A stretch of 64,000 bases of DNA from assembly GCA_964035795.1 (NCBI GenBank), contig OZ038322.1, forward strand, positions 22,211,859 to 22,275,858, read 5' to 3'. The position numbers were made by a program, and so were the translations under genes. Under the pieces are notes generated by a model. That model saw nothing but the letters and a program-made list of their open reading frames with translations, was not told where the DNA came from and ran no database searches. This document shows, piece after piece, positions 63,701-64,000 of the stretch. Within the stretch, counting starts at the first letter, position 1, and every line of letters starts with the position of its first letter. The stretch comes from Pterobdella sp. o SKG-2022 (Eukaryota; Annelida; Clitellata; Hirudinida; Piscicolidae).

Positions 63701-64000
63701 GGAAAACAGAAGCTCGCAACAGAAACGATTGGCGCAAAAACATCAAATCGCTATCGCAAAAAACAAATGAAGAAGCTGAAAGAAACGAGCAATCAAAAAA
63801 AGATTTGAAAAAAAATATTTTTGATGTTCACTCCAAAAGTTCTTCATTCCGATGCCAGCATCCAGGTTGCAACAAAATAGCGGTCAACAAGGCAGGTCTG
63901 ACAAACCACATCCGCCAAGTCCACAAAGCACCATCATTACAACATTGCACGAATTGCAATAACGTTTTCAAAAAACAAGGACTTCATAACCACGTGAAGA
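60713..64000 (+). mobile_element. LINE body 2: endonuclease, reverse transcriptase and zinc fingers (runs off window)
   Basis: From the first Met (60715): an apurinic-type endonuclease (KIGCWNVKSM, then NFIAVYAPTE, VIVLGDFNARVG, SDHNMVISKL after a frameshift at an A run near 61356), a connecting region, then a reverse transcriptase (LETAPGLDGISSNML, ENYRGIALLCVASKVFGRAI, GFRPNRGCCDQIF, LCFIDLQKAYDTVNRDVLW, GVKQGDVLAPMLF and AYADDIMITS with an intact YADD box). The C terminus has WLGPLERM, GGQKKRWHDKIYTDLK and a first C2H2 finger (CQHPGCNKIAVNKAGLTNH) before the window ends. In-frame stops at about 61729, 61980, 62841 and 63489 plus the frameshift show it is inactive, though only lightly decayed. 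Sister of LINE body 1, same orientation. Confidence 0.92.

Overview
The window is animal (metazoan) nuclear DNA. It is strongly AT-rich, and its genes are intron-split with consensus GT...AG junctions. It carries protocadherins, a sphingosine-1-phosphate phosphatase, cytosolic Phe-tRNA synthetase alpha, the aminoacyl-tRNA synthetase scaffold AIMP2 and a Golgi Yip1-family protein, plus LINE relics and very long uninterrupted (GT)n and (AT)n arrays. Short gene-to-gene distances with splice-acceptor-like sites just upstream of start codons would suit an invertebrate with spliced-leader trans-splicing, such as a flatworm or another spiralian. That placement is inference, and I cannot name the species.

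Layout. 277-2379 (minus) is the first coding exon of a protocadherin (PCDH-B) that continues off the left edge. 11401-17680 (minus) is a complete six-exon protocadherin (PCDH-A, 1113 aa predicted). 17681-29620 is a gene desert with a long AGT trinucleotide array. 29621-30545 is a DNA transposon derivative with about 300-bp inverted arms. 31171-32126 is AIMP2 and 32307-38741 is a complete 14-exon FARSA, both on the minus strand and only about 180 bp apart. FARSA introns hold a 165-bp MITE, an (AT)n array and a LINE relic. FARSA shares a 171-bp divergent promoter region with YIPF6 (38913-42708, plus strand), which carries another LINE relic in an intron. A sphingosine-1-phosphate phosphatase gene (43396-45806, minus) converges on YIPF6. 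48363-55224 (minus) holds exons of a membrane protein with CUB-like and sushi-like ectodomains that I cannot name. 58100-64000 is an array of (GT)n tracts alternating with two related non-LTR retrotransposon bodies; the second runs off the right edge.

The PCDH-A, FARSA and SGPP exon models were built by eye from splice signals, codon phase and recalled family sequence. Their summed coding lengths are divisible by three (3342, 1500 and 1413 nt) with matching phases at each junction. YIPF6 also holds, with one base of uncertainty at exon 2.

Best leads: (1) LINE bodies bounded almost exactly at ORF start and ORF end by (TG)n tracts, suggesting microsatellite-targeted or microsatellite-tailed retrotransposition; (2) an operon-like FARSA-AIMP2 pair with a divergent FARSA/YIPF6 promoter; (3) a protocadherin with a roughly 600-residue low-complexity insertion before its first cadherin repeat; (4) a cluster of TGACGTAA-type sites around the CUB/sushi gene.
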